A program made the translations under genes and the position numbers. A stretch of 64,000 nucleotides of DNA from Hetaerina americana (taxonomy: Eukaryota; Arthropoda; Insecta; Odonata; Calopterygidae), in contig JAKTNV010000066.1 in assembly GCA_022747635.1 (NCBI GenBank), positions 395,001 through 459,000 of the forward strand, written 5' to 3'. How positions within the stretch are numbered: the stretch's first letter is position 1; each line of letters begins with the position of its first letter. Below, piece by piece: positions 44,742 through 55,715 of this stretch. The notes under the pieces were generated by a model. The model had not been told where the DNA came from. It searched no databases and saw nothing but the letters and a program-made list of their open reading frames with translations.

Positions 44742-45384
44742 TATGTATCTCACAGCGGAGGGTTTTGTGATGGAGGTCCATCGGTGCGAATATGGTTGAA
44801 TAAATTGTAGCGTGGGAGAAGAAAAATCCAAAGAGCTGCGAGGTGATTAAGATTTATTTGCGGAGGGGGTGAATGTGCATGCCAGTCGCCAAAGTGGGTG
44901 TATAGGGGGTAGAAGGGGAGGTGGCAGGGAGTGTGGAGTGAGTAGGTTGGCTCCGAGTGCGTGCCCTAGAGGAGTGGGGTGAAGTGAATCAGGGGGAGCT
45001 GGGGGAAGGATGGGAAAGGGTAAGTGTAATAATAGGAGCGAAGGAAGGCGTCAGGGGCGGAATCCGTCGGTCCGTCTGCCGGCCGCGTCACCCAAGGCCT
45101 CCCCGGAACGCGAGTGCGCACCGAATGGATGGATGTGCGTATTTATAGAGCCTCGCTTCCTCGCGCCGAGTGTTAAGGCGATGGCCGCCGGAGGGAGCGA
45201 AGGGCCGGACGTCCGCTCTACCACACGCATCGAGGCCTTTTGTGTCGCGCCATTACCTTCTTGTGCGGTCGCTGCGGAATGCCTAGTGGTCGATCAACCA
45301 ATCAGAGAAGAGCATTCGGATGCGTGAGTGCGTTGCGTCGCTCCTCCCTATTGGCTCTGCGCACGTGCCGCATTAATCCACGCC
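44742..45384 (+). promoter_or_regulatory. CpG-rich candidate promoter region
   Basis: 45040-45330 is rich in CpG and has a TATA-like TATTTATAG (45138-45146), an ATG in good context at 45181 (GGCGATGGCC), a CCAAT box (ACCAATCAG at about 45297) and an inverted CCAAT (ATTGG at about 45350). These could be a host promoter and first exon, or chance in a GC-rich patch. The frame from the ATG is only 48 codons (MAAGGSEGPDVRSTT...). Confidence 0.25.
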
Positions 45385-45445
45385 TGCTGCAAATTACCCC
45401 GCCAGTCACCCCAAGGGCGTGTGGTGGCGGGTGGTAAAACACCAT
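45385..45445 (-). repeat. CR1-like LINE 3' end scrap
   Basis: TTACCCCGCCAGTCACC, then GGGCGTGTGGTGGCGGG and a TAAAACACCATC-type hairpin loop: the family's C/G-rich terminal block, minus-oriented. Confidence 0.6.
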
Positions 45446-45499
45446 CCGTGCACGCAGAATCAATATTCTACTACTACTCTTTCCAATAAATACGCGAAA

Positions 45500-46225
45500 T
45501 GAGGACACGATAACTTTATTTCGGCAAATTTAATCTACACGGATTTCGCCCCTTTCAAAGTACTCTCAAATTCGTGGGCTATGCGCTTACTATTCCATCT
45601 TCTTTTCCACTGTTAATAGAGTACCTTTGGAAGTCCTCTTGGCAGCAGTTTAGGCTTTTTAGTTTTATCGTCGTTTCTTGCTTTACTATGTCTTCCACAT
45701 CTCCTCAGTGATGTCCCCTCATCACATTTGAGGGCATTTTGGGGGAAATAGGAAAAAGTCGCAGGGGGGGGGGCGAGATCTGGCGAATGAGGAGGATGAT
45801 CAAGGATCAAGGTGATCGATTTTTTTCCCGGAAACTGGCGAGCAATCAATGCTGAATGTGCGGGTGCATTGTCGTCATGGTGAAGGATCCATCCATCATG
45901 TTTGGTAGTAAAATAGTGTGCACTGTTGATTTTCCTAAATTCCGTTCATCAGATATCATTTGAACAGTTTTTCGATCGGTACGGAGAAGGGACGGCACAC
46001 GATCAATGTTGTCGTCAACACAGGGGTCATCCCGGCCTTAAATCATCCGTGGCGTCCTTTCAGCCATCTTGAAAACGCTAAATCCACTTGTAACCGAATG
46101 TTTTCTTCAGAGTATTATCACCACAAGCAGGTGTCGGCATTTCAGTAATTTCTTGATAACTTTTATACCACACTTCAACAAAACCTTTGATGTTGATTCG
46201 TTGCTTCAAGATTTCGTCAAAATCT
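45500..46225 (-). mobile_element. mariner family G, internally deleted
   Basis: On the minus strand from 46215: LKQRINIKGFVEVWYKSYQE, ACGDNTLKKTFGYKWI, RFQDG, RPG (first helix-turn-helix and hinge, with stops), then after a gap GWILHHDDNAPAHSALIARQ (second aspartate block, about 45830-45890), HPPHSPDLAP (third) and a C-terminal tail to about 45520. The second helix-turn-helix and the first aspartate are missing. Confidence 0.8.
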
Positions 46226-46264
46226 ATTTGCGAAAAACAGTAAAAACAAGGACAATAGAAGCAA

Positions 46265-46430
46265 ACATAACTGGCACCATACGCACAGCTCGACGATCTG
46301 CCAAGCATCGACGGCTCATTGGGTCTCAGGCAACTAGCGCCGCTAGTGCTCGGGGCAATAGTCCGCGTCATGGCCGCCAGATTGCACCAGTTCGCGCATT
46401 TATTGCAAAGACCGCATATAGGTGCAGGTG
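46265..46430 (+). repeat. unclassified dispersed repeat R1, copy 2
   Basis: Inverted match to 4770-4935. Adjoins the mariner G N-terminal end, which may be coincidence. Confidence 0.65.
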
Positions 46431-47439
46431 CACTTGAATACGTTTGTGAATAGCTGGTGCACTGACACCCCCTGCCGATAGCTCTCGCAGCGGTGGCTTG
46501 GAGGCTAAAAAAAGAGGAGAAATTTGCGGATACACTAAATACCTAATTACCTCTTTTTTATCTGATGGAACTTAAAAAATCCGAACACGGTGATATGACA
46601 CTGGAGTTGTTTTAAATTGGGTTACGGCTTTCGACCGTTGGCCGCTTGGAATCCAATTCAAATCTGTGAAATGACTCTGAACATGACCTTCGAGACTCTG
46701 AATGAGTCTCGAAGGTCATGGGGAATAATTACTGAAGGAGAGAAAGGAGCATTGCCCCCTATCTGGTACTTTTCTTCAGAACGTGCTGAATGGCTGCGTA
46801 GTTAGTCGCCGGGATTTTTAATCCATATCCATATTTTTCATTATATTCAAGAGAGATTTTTAATCCATAAAATGTATGTTTTTTGAATTGCATTTACTTC
46901 AAAAGATCTAGGGTAAGCGCTTCTTCCGTCATTGAGAGGGCTAAGCTCTACTGTTATTCATGAAGGAATTATGTCAATATAATAATTCTCTCTTTCGAAA
47001 TATTTCAAATTATACTTCTTCCGAGCATGAGAAATGTTTTCGTACCCTGAAAATATAAAACTGTTTCATGTATTTGCTGTTATATTATTTAATCGATAGT
47101 CGATATATAATACTCTTAAAATCAAAGCCTTAGTTTTTAGGGGTAATATCAATAAAATCCACTCCATCCCTGCGTCACAATGGTCTCGCAAGCACGCGAT
47201 TGATGGCCGTCATTGAAAAGGCCATAGGTGTGTGCACCAAACACGAGAGAGTGTTAATTACTCCATCCCTGAGGAGGATCATTTACTATCATGCGTATGC
47301 AATTAAGTTCTACCAAACTTAGTTGATAAGTATTATTTTTATATCACAATGTATACTATGCAAGAATATATGCTTGTGTGTATTTTGAAAAATATTAAAT
47401 ATTCATATAAAAATAAATGAAACAGTTTCTGGCGTCACT
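46431..47439. other. AT-rich unassigned interval with one hairpin
   Basis: Only the hairpin at 46682-46720 stands out. Confidence 0.3.
46682..46720. repeat. perfect 17-bp hairpin with 5-nt loop
   Basis: CATGACCTTCGAGACTC, loop TGAAT, and the exact complement. It is not linked to a visible transposon end. Confidence 0.9.
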
Positions 47440-48135
47440 TGGTGGAAATTCTTCATATTGAAATTAAATTTAAAATACTTCGCATTTGGACATAAACCAC
47501 TTTTATTACTACCTTGGTTTCGTTATGGTATAACATCATCAGGTCCTTTTCTTTATAACTATACAAGGCTAGCTTAGCTAAACGATATAGTTTCTTGTTG
47601 TAAAGTTTATCAATTGACACTTCTCTCTGCCCATTGATCACCGCAATCTGTTTCATGATGCTGAGTTCTTTCAGAGTGTTCTCTTCAGACATGGGGATAG
47701 AACATGCTCTGTATACCATGGCGTGGAAAGCTGATAATATTTTAGAGAAGCAGTGCCTAGAATTATGGTGAATGACTTCGTCTGTATAACACTTCTTCCT
47801 GAAAATGGAAAAATCAAACCTATTGTTTTTAATTTTAATAGTTAAATCTAGAATGTTGAGGGATCCATTCGCTTCTAATTCCTAAGTAAATTTTATATGT
47901 TTATCTCTAGAATTAAGGAAATTAAAAAAAAACTATCTAATTGTCTGTCAGAACCCGTCCAGACGCAGAAAACATCATCTACATATCGATACCAGCAAAG
48001 GATATTCTTTAAGAGGGGATTCTCTGAGGACAACAATAGTTGTTCAAAATTGTCCAGGTAAATGTCTGCTAGTAGCGGGGAAAGCGGAGAGATAAAAATA
48101 GCAAAAATTATATATAAGTAAAAATTTATCATATC
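47440..48135 (-). mobile_element. Penelope-like element (PLE-3), endonuclease deleted
   Basis: Minus strand: SPLSPLLADIYLDNFEQLLL (RT motif B), RYVDDVFCVWTGSDRQLDSF (motif C YVDD; 47893-48132), a frame break, then LNILDLTIKIKNN, RKKCYTDEVIHHNS, CFSKILSAFHAMVYRA and KKLYRLAKLALYSYKEKD (47453-47719). The GIY-YIG domain that should follow is absent; the text goes straight to the hammerhead-like motif at 47506-47546. The RT is 5'-truncated at 48135. Confidence 0.85.
47506..47546 (-). ncRNA. hammerhead-like motif of PLE-3
   Basis: Minus strand: CTGATGA (47536-47542), extra T, stem II GTTAT/ATAAC with loop ACC, GAA, stem III ACC/GGT with loop AA, then A at the cleavage position. Only two stem I pairs are clear. 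Core perfectly consensus. Confidence 0.6.
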
Positions 48136-48177
48136 TCAAAGATGCATTTTAGGAAATGCGACGCAAATAATGTCAGG

Positions 48178-48186
48178 ATATATATA

Positions 48187-48232
<46 letters not shown>
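48178..48232. repeat. (TA)n array
   Basis: About 50 bases of TA between PLE-3 and unassigned DNA. Confidence 0.95.
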
Positions 48233-48236
<4 letters not shown>

Positions 48237-48639
48237 GCTTATTTGAGCTGAATAGCACTGGTTTATTTATCAGAACTGGCAACATTGCTTGTATCTCGCG
48301 TTTTTGTGGCTAATTAAAAACCCACTTACCGCGGTGAACACGGATTGTGGTTACTTTGCTGGATTATTTATGCATTTATCGGTTGTTTTGCTTTGTGGCA
48401 GGTTCCGTTGCGGTTGACCTCAATGTTTTCATGTGCTGAGCCACTCTCTTGGTTTCTTCATTCTTAACCCCAATTTTAACCGCGTCCATCATATCTGTGA
48501 ATAAACATACATATGTATGCACATATAGTATATGTCTTTGTTTGTGAGTGACTTTGCTGCTGAGATTTTTCCAAGAGGAAATTTCCAAGAATGGTCATCT
48601 ATAAGGTTGTATTAGTTAATGACCTGATGTGTTCCTCCC
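48233..48639. other. unassigned interval
   Basis: Short frames only. Confidence 0.3.
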
Positions 48640-48905
48640 GCTGCTTCTTCCTGGGCCTCCCTCTGTTCCACAGCCCCTCTCCCCCCCCCCCACTGAACGC
48701 CCTACCCAACCGCCCTCTCCCCCTCCCCCTCATTCACACGCGCACCAGTTTCCCTTCTCCTTTCCCCTCCTCACACTTCACAAACACCTCCCCCATCCTC
48801 TTCTCTCTCTCTACTGCATAGAGCTCTGTGTGTCTTCTATTCTTTACCTGATGATGACTTTCTAAGTCGAAACCTAGGTCGTGAATAATAAAATATATGT
48901 GGAAT
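48640..48905 (+). mobile_element. Penelope-like element 3' tail (PLE-5)
   Basis: A C-rich stretch reading SHTNTSPIL-like proline/serine-rich residues, comparable to the low-complexity C-terminus of the PLE-4 frame, ends in a stop and is followed by the hammerhead-like motif and ATAATAAAATATATGTGGAA. No endonuclease is left. The coding call is weak; the tail is strong. Confidence 0.55.
48843..48885 (+). ncRNA. best hammerhead-ribozyme candidate
   Basis: Stem I TTTAC (48843-48847) pairs with GTGAA (48881-48885). Core CTGATGA (48848-48854), one extra T, stem II GACTT/AAGTC with loop TCT, GAA (48869-48871), stem III ACC/GGT (48872-48879) with a 2-nt loop, then C (48880) as the predicted cleavage base. 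All conserved core positions fit a type I hammerhead except the one-base insertion after the core. Confidence 0.7.
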
Positions 48906-48946
48906 AACTAAGTATTTTCCATTCCGTAGAGAAGAGTACCAAATTT

Positions 48947-49038
48947 GAGGGTGGTGTGGAAAGTTTCCGAACTCAGGAAATTTCAGAAAAAAAACCTTGT
49001 ATCTTTGTTGGGTCGTCAACTTTTCAGACCACCCTTGT
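48947..49038. mobile_element. MITE M1, copy 2 (shortened)
   Basis: GAGGGTGGTGTGGAAAGTTT at the left, TTTTCAGACCACCCTTG at the right, with CTTGTATCTTTGTTGGG inside: a shorter diverged copy of the palindromic element at 50856. Confidence 0.8.
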
Positions 49039-49431
49039 AAATTCATGCAATCTCTCTTTCCTTGTTTGCTGGCAAAACTGACCCCAAAAGTCGAAATTTG
49101 TAATTAGATTCACTGGAGCACTAGAATTCAATGCTTATTGGTCAAGAGCAATAATTATCGCCGTTTACTTTATACAGGCAAGTATGCGCCCAAGAATTGT
49201 GTAATGAGTTGACATTCACCTATTTCAAATTTTTATTTGTTGACGGCGTGCCCATGGAGAAATAACAGGTAGCAATTACAACCGAGCGAAAAATAGAAGA
49301 TTTCAATTGATGGAGAAACAGCTCTAATTCAATGAATGAAGCATAGACAACGAATCGTGGGGAAAGTTTTATAAGTTTCATCTCACATTCCTCGATAATT
49401 TTATTCTTCTATAACTTGCTTTTAATCTTTA
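49039..49431. other. AT-rich unassigned interval
   Basis: No features seen. Confidence 0.3.
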
Positions 49432-49625
49432 GCCGGCCCCGGTGGCGGCGGGGTGACATCCTCACCTACCAACCCAGAGGTTCGATTCGCGCCAAGTTCG
49501 ATTAGCCTCCACCTAGGGCTTGGTTGTAAGTAATTGTCTTCAATGTAATTTCTGTAATGTAAAATTAGTTAGGTGGAAGAAGGGACTATAAGTTTTAACC
49601 TCGCCCAATTAAATCGATAAATAAA
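49432..49625 (+). mobile_element. tRNA-derived SINE, family S4
   Basis: GCCGGCCCCGGTGGCGGCGG with box-A character and GGTTCGATTC (49479-49488) as box B, 35 bases apart. The body ends in CTCGCCCAATTAAATCGATA and AAATAAATTAAATAA, like the tail at 16840-16912 (TCGCCCAAATAAAGACC). About 190 bp, no coding content. Confidence 0.75.
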
Positions 49626-50855
49626 TTAAATAATTTATATATATATATATATATATACATTAATTATATACGTACACAAAATACCTTTTCTGGAACGCGC
49701 CATTTTGTTTGCAAATGTTGTAAAGATTACATATGGTCGAGAATTAATATTGTCGGCCGACCTGACAATTGAAAGGAATACCAGTTTTAAATGTGTAAGA
49801 TAAAAGGAGGAATATTATTCTATTTGAGATCCGGATGGGGCATACAAGTATTAGCAATGAATACGTAGATTAAGACGTAGCGTAGAGGTAAATGTTGATA
49901 AGGACGTCTTTAAAGGAAGGATGTGAGAGTTATGTGAGTAGGTGAGGAAATTAAAATTGTAAAGATTTCTTTAGAAAGGATAAAGACAGACAGAATTTTT
50001 GAAACAACTAAGAAAGAGAGAATTCCCACGATAAGTTGAGTGTCATAGGTATAAAGAAATCATCCCATATCTAGAATAAATGCGTGTAGTAATCGGAATG
50101 AATATATTTTGATAGCTTAGAAATTTTCGTGACACTTTGAGACAAATTCTCTCTATAAATTTCACATTTATTTTTTTTTCCTTTTCTTACATATGCTATA
50201 GCTTAAGAAAGTTGGGGTCAACCACTGCGCGCCCATTTGTTTCCTTCTCCTTTGTGGACATCGGTCGAGAGATATCACGTTGTGCGTGGCTGAAAATATC
50301 TCACTCTTTCGTATAACTGTCCAAACGTAGATGATCAGTCGCCCCTTCCCCCTCAATGTACTATTTCCCAAGCCATCAATTTCTCCATTCTCTGAGACTC
50401 ACTCCCCTACAGGCATACATTTTTCTTTCTTCCCAAATTCTTCTTTACACTCCCTCATTCTTTCCTTTCTCTCGATTCGCTTTAATTTATCTCCATTTTC
50501 TTCCGAGGTCACATTGCCGAACTTCGGAAGGACATCTCTTTTCCTTTCTTTGCCAAGGGCTCGATTTCTTTGCACCATTTCAAAAATAATACACTCTGAA
50601 TGAAACAGTTCACAAAATATTTTCCCAATACAACCAAAGTCATAAGTTGCTGTTGCAATAAATTCTTGAACATTTCGGGATAAAGCTTTTTCTTTAGCAT
50701 GTTCTTATTTTCCTCCTGTATCTGTCAAAATGTCAGGTGTATGACTACTTCCGAGAACTTGTCAGATTTAGCCAATTTTAATGCATTTCTGTTCAACTTT
50801 TATTAATTATTTATTTGGCCCTCTATATTCATGACCCATTCTCATTTTTTACGCA
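49626..50855. other. AT-rich unassigned interval
   Basis: Includes a short TA tract at 49637-49658. Frames are short and without domains. Confidence 0.3.
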
Positions 50856-51000
50856 CGAGGGTGGTCTGAAAAGTTTCCGACCTCAGAAAATTTCAGAAAA
50901 TTTGTCTTGTATCTTTGTTAGGGAAGTTTACGACCCAACAAAGATATAAGACATTTTTTCTAAAATTTTCTGAGGTCGGAAACTTTTCAGACCACCCTCG
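50856..51000. mobile_element. MITE M1, copy 1
   Basis: 145 bp that is almost one palindrome: arms of about 60 bp starting CGAGGGTGGTCTGAAAAGTT, with a 20-bp centre. TA follows on the right. The CGAGGGTG start resembles the mariner ends here, so it is likely a mariner-derived non-autonomous element. Confidence 0.88.
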
Positions 51001-51149
51001 TATATCGATTAAATAGTTAAGTTGTATGAAAATATATGTAAGTTATTATTCTAACTTTCCTGTCCTTAACAAGCTAACCTTTTTTCATCGATATAAATTT
51101 TTATTATAAATACACATCTTACTAATGTAATGATTTCCAAATCTAGCTA

Positions 51150-51215
51150 CATTCCAATAATGCCCTGCAAGGCACCACTAGAGCGTGTGGCAGGGGGTGA
51201 TTCTACACCGCGTGT
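51150..51215 (-). repeat. CR1-like LINE 3' end scrap
   Basis: AATAATGCCCTGCAAGGCACC and GTGTGGCAGGGGGTGAT match the family's terminal block. Confidence 0.6.
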
Positions 51216-52189
51216 CAAAATAGGAAATAAAGGTTCTTCTTGAATGATAGTTACCATTGGAAACAGAAAAAATTCATATAATGAAAGTAATATTATGAAA
51301 TGCAGCAAACGAGACGGTATTTAAGTGCTAAGCACGTGTCTGCAAATGCGGTTAGATCAAACAACGACATTTTAGACCACTTTTAATTTAAAAACTCATT
51401 TTTTTCACACCAGGGCGATGATTAGCGGTTATGTTGGTGCGAGGTATCAATTTCACCATGAATTAATCGATTATGCATTTAATCTTTCCGACATTTTACT
51501 CAACATTCCTGTTACAGTAGGAGAATTGAGTAATTTCTTTCCATCATCGCTTGTAGTTACTATTCTGTTAATTTTGTTATTTAAAGGCTATCGGAAATTT
51601 TAATTGCTTTATAGCGTTTCATCCTCCAATTACGACACTTAACTGTCTTTTCAGATGATTTTCCTTAAAGTTGGTAAACGTTTTTTTCTTCAGTAGTAGT
51701 CTTCGGGGTCAGAGCCGACCTACACGCAGAGCTGTCATTCCTCAACATCTCCACCGGCATGTCACGTCCGTAAACCTAATGGTACATAATTTTTTCCCCA
51801 TTCTTCGGCAAGAATCTGTTAAATATTCACTTCAATGCGCTCGCCTCACTATTGAAGGCGTATTTACAGGACGTTGCAAGTGTGGTTCCACTGGCGCCAG
51901 AATTGACCATTTGGGTATGGACATCAAGTGCATCTTGGACCACAAATCCGACGCCCCAGATATTTTATTCCTAATAGGGTAAAATCAGTGAAAAAATGTA
52001 TTATATTACGTGAAAAGCTCCGAAGAAGGCGAAGACGGTGAAATTGGCCGAGAAGGTTTATTGGGTGGTACGTGGAATCATCTACCTCGATTACTTGCAA
52101 AAAGAGCAAACGAAAAATGGAGAGTACGAATGCAATACGCGTCCTTATTCCATCGGTTAGGTGAAAATATTAAAAAGAAATGCCCTCAT
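51216..52189. other. unassigned interval
   Basis: A 103-codon frame (51671-51982) and a 61-codon hydrophobic frame (51418-51603) show no known domain. 52000-52190 may belong to the transposon that follows. Confidence 0.3.
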
Positions 52190-52515
52190 TTGGAAGGGGA
52201 AAACATTCGCCCGCATCAAGAGAAAATACACGGATGGACACTTGCGCAATTTACGAAGATTATGGAACTGAAGTTGGAACTATTGCAACACCCACCGTCT
52301 TCACGGAATTTAATCAAGGTGACTTATTTGCATTTGCAAACTTGAAAAAAACGCTGGACGAAAAAAAAGATTAACGTCGTAGGTGATCGCCAAAAATGCT
52401 GACTTTTTTGAAGACCTCCTGAAACCGTAATTTTTGGAAGGATTAAAAAATCTGAATAAACGCTGGACAAGGTTTATTGAGCTAAGAGGAGATTGCGTTG
52501 TAAAGTAATTAAGAG
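52190..52515 (+). pseudogene. mariner transposase C-terminal remnant (family K)
   Basis: Across three frames: TCAIYEDYGTEVGTI, FNQGDLFAFANLKKTLDEKK, then FLEGLKNLNKRWTRFIELRG and a final VVK stop at 52505. The last block resembles the YFxEGIKKLEKRW...ELKGDYVEK end of many mariner transposases. The aspartate of the third block is replaced or shifted. Confidence 0.6.
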
Positions 52516-52749
52516 ACTGCCCGAATTTGTTTGTTGATTTAATATACCATACGCACTTATTCAACGACCTATCAAAGGTCATAGCATCACTCCCACTCTC
52601 AGTATCCCCTTGCTTGTCCTCGTACAGCCATATTTTACGAATGCCTTTCCCTTCTATACAAATGTTTCGTATTCAGCCTTCTATTTCCTTAACCCTTTCC
52701 GACATCCTCAGTTAATTTATATCCAACTTGGATCAACTGTGTCTGTCTC

Positions 52750-52756
<7 letters not shown>
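52516..52756. other. unassigned interval
   Basis: No features seen. Confidence 0.3.
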
Positions 52757-52825
<69 letters not shown>

Positions 52826-52834
52826 CATATAAAT
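52757..52834. repeat. (TA)n array
   Basis: Pure TA ending in TACATATACATATA, directly next to the RTE 3' end. Confidence 0.97.
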
Positions 52835-52837
52835 TAT

Positions 52838-53610
52838 TAGGTAATCTACCGGTTAAGGTAGGTTTTTGGACAGGCACAACTACTAAATAAATAAATATTT
52901 TGTGACTCCTAACAAAACAAAATCCAGCATCCTATGCATTTTCTTGCTTCTCAACACAAAAATACAATTCAGGAACCTACTCTAAATCAGGTGCCCCTTC
53001 ATCTCTGAGCAATTTCATCCTCCCTACTTCCCGTCCAAAATTCCTATTCTGTTCCTTCCCTTTCCTCGTTTGCCTAACATTCTCCCCTCAATTACACTCT
53101 TCAACATCCCACTGCCGGTTAATACCCCTTTCATCCACTTTTCCTGCCTCCATAGGATTTCTCCCAACAAACCCCTCTCTTCGCCCACCATACCAAGTAC
53201 TTCCTCGTTTGTTTTCTCCCCTGTCCATTTCAGTTTCTCCATTCTTCTCCACAACCACATTTCAAAAGCCTCCAGTCTACGTCTATCCTCCTGCTTCAAT
53301 GACCACGTTTCCGCGCCGTACATAGCTACGCTCCATATAAATGTTTTTACGCGTCTTTTCCTAACATCCTTACTCAACGTCCCTCCCATCAACTCCCACC
53401 CCATGTGAAAGCCTCTTTGCCTAACGCAATTCTTCTCCTTACGTCCCTACTACTTTGACCGTGTTGCCCTCTTCTTTCTAGAAAATCGCATAACCTTTGT
53501 TTCATTAATATTGATTCTCATTCCATACCTGTCGCACAGAATATCCAATTCACTCAGGAATGCTTGCAACCCCTTAGCTGACTGACAAACTGAAGCATGG
53601 TCATCAGCGG

Positions 53611-53612
<2 letters not shown>
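52838..53612 (-). mobile_element. RTE LINE 3' end and RT piece
   Basis: On the minus strand: [19 protein letters not shown] (motif C region), [17 protein letters not shown], a deletion, then GGTLSKDVRKRRVKTFIWSV, MYGAETWSLKQEDRRRLEAF and the 3' UTR ending at 52838 by (TA)n. Its left-hand RT part (53493-53612) is shared with 33413-33530. Confidence 0.92.
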
Positions 53613-53684
<72 letters not shown>

Positions 53685-53745
53685 GTATATATATGTATAT
53701 ATATATATATGTATATATATATGTATATATATATATATACATATG
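53613..53745. repeat. (TA)n array with TATG variants
   Basis: Same variant pattern as 33531-33640, longer TA core. Confidence 0.96.
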
Positions 53746-54418
53746 GTAGGACTGATTTTTTTACAAGAATTTTACTGATGATATACTTACATCGACTTAA
53801 TAATCTTCAAAGTATGCTCCTTGAGCTGCTACACACTTAGTATAACGTTGCTCCCATTCCCCGTACGCCCGCTGGAAATTTTCTTTGGGGATGCCGTTCA
53901 TGACCCCCGTCGAAGCCTCTGGAACGGCCTTTATCCAGTCAAAATGTCGCCCCTGTCGACCCTGTCTTTTCATCAGGGGGAAGAAGAAGTCCTCACTCTG
54001 TCCACATTCGTGTCGGTTCTTGCCGTCGACGGCCGTCCGGAGCGATGGTCGTCTTCAACGAGCTCCCTACCCTCTTTAAACAACTTGTTCCACTCAAATA
54101 CTGTGGAGCGGCTTAAGGCAGTGTCCCCATAAGCCTGCTTGATCATATCGAGGGTCTCAGTTACCGTCTTCCCGAATTTCGCACAAAACTTCACGGAATA
54201 ACGTTGCTCTAAATTTAGATACATTTTGTTTTTCGACGCGGACAAAAAACTTGCTTCACTAAAAACGGTGTCCTCGCTCAACGACAGCCCGCAGGCAACT
54301 GAGGTTGGTTTCGGTCTGTTGCTAAGGGCCCCATCCACCTTACCCTGCCAAGCAGACCCCCCTCCACTGCTCCGTTCGCGCCATAGATAATCAGACCTAC
54401 CACTTTTGGGTGCCTCCT
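53746..54418 (-). mobile_element. mariner family A, copy 3, deletion derivative
   Basis: Near-identical to 33643-33885 up to a deletion at about 53992, then to the N-terminal part ([36 protein letters not shown]) and the right end near 54405. The left terminal repeat is cut: the TA array runs into GGTAGGACTGATTT. The protein would keep only the first helix-turn-helix. Confidence 0.92.
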
Positions 54419-54516
54419 GTATATATATTAATGTATCTATACTGGTCTGTCAACAATTTAGGGATATATACATATTTATATATATATATATATATGTGTA
54501 CACACACACAAGTATA
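54419..54516. repeat. TA/CA-rich simple DNA
   Basis: Irregular TA runs with a CACACACACA patch. Confidence 0.85.
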
Positions 54517-55350
54517 TATACTATTATGTGCATATAGCCCTAAATAGTAGACAATCCGCTTAGCATGGTTGTACCTGTGCGATCCTGTATTTCCAATCCC
54601 ATCCCTCCGGAGTTCCCGGGCGGGGAAGGTTTGCAATCCGTCACCCGTCAGGTAAGTGGGTCGATCGCGTTCCCCATCTCCGCCCCTATCTCGCCCTCAC
54701 TATCCTCCAAACCCTCTCGTTCAGGGGCTGGGGGTGGGACAGGTTTGGAAGAGGGGATTGGGGGGTTGGAAGTGCCGGTTAGATCGTGATAGATTTGCGG
54801 GTTACCCGCCGCTGACGCCGAGCCTTGGAGAAGGCCCCCCGAAACGGGTGCCTCCTCTTTCATCAATTAGGATTTGGCGGCGGAGGGGGACGACGGCGAA
54901 CGGGGGAGAGGAGTGAGGTGGGGAAACCTTTTGGGGGTGAGGTGGTCGGGGGAAATAGTGGGGGGGGAGGAACAGTCGCATCGACACATTTCTTTCTTAA
55001 AATTGCGGAGGAATAGGGGTGTTGTTTGGTCGAGTAGTCGTCAGCGTTTTCCCTGATTACCCGGCCATCCGTCATGATTTCATTTTCGGGTAGTTCGAAT
55101 GGTCCGTGAAAGGAAATGTTGATTAGCAATGGAATACTGAAGGTCGTGATGGAATCGTGAATTTGCAGAGTATACGAGTTTGGATAACAGAAGATAGTGG
55201 ATGTTGAGGAAAGTGGAAGTTACGTAGAATGAACTAATGTAGAGCAAATTAAAGGAATATCTAATAGTGATACTTACAATAAAATGGCCATGATAGCAGG
55301 GAGAATGCCTCTCAAAATTTTTCAAAGTAATTCTTCCCTTGAGAGTGTTG
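54517..55350. other. unassigned, GC-rich 54560-55090
   Basis: C- and G-rich with overlapping low-complexity frames on both strands; no domain. Confidence 0.3.
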
Positions 55351-55715
55351 ACACAATACTATCTTTGCGGCTTATCCACGATTTGAAGGCTCCCTGGTAG
55401 GCGGAAGGTTCTTAACCGTGCAAGCGCCTTAGACGACACTTAGGGTCCCATCATGGTAGTGGTGGTGGTGTTCTTCGAGGGAAGGTGGATTTCGCTTTTA
55501 TAAAGAGAAGAGGAAACAGTCTGCTAGTGGTGCCAAGTCGGGACTGTACGTGGGTTGGGGAATCGTCGCGATGCCATATGCTGAAGGTCTTCGCAAGCAG
55601 ACGGACGCACTCGAATCTGCTCTTTTGGTCGTCCGTCCGTAAGACCTTTGGGATCAAGTGTATATCTTTCGAGTTGCCAAATTTTCATTGATTTAAATGA
55701 TGCGTGCACTGTTAC
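55351..55715 (-). mobile_element. mariner remnant (family H)
   Basis: Minus frame 55451-55657: IPKVLRTDDQKSRFECVRLL, AKTFSIWHRDDSPTHVQSRL, then LFPLLFIKAKSTFPR. These resemble the linker (VPKML.DEQK), the second aspartate block (HDN.PTH) and the third (SPD...FLFP..K), fused by deletions. Confidence 0.6.
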
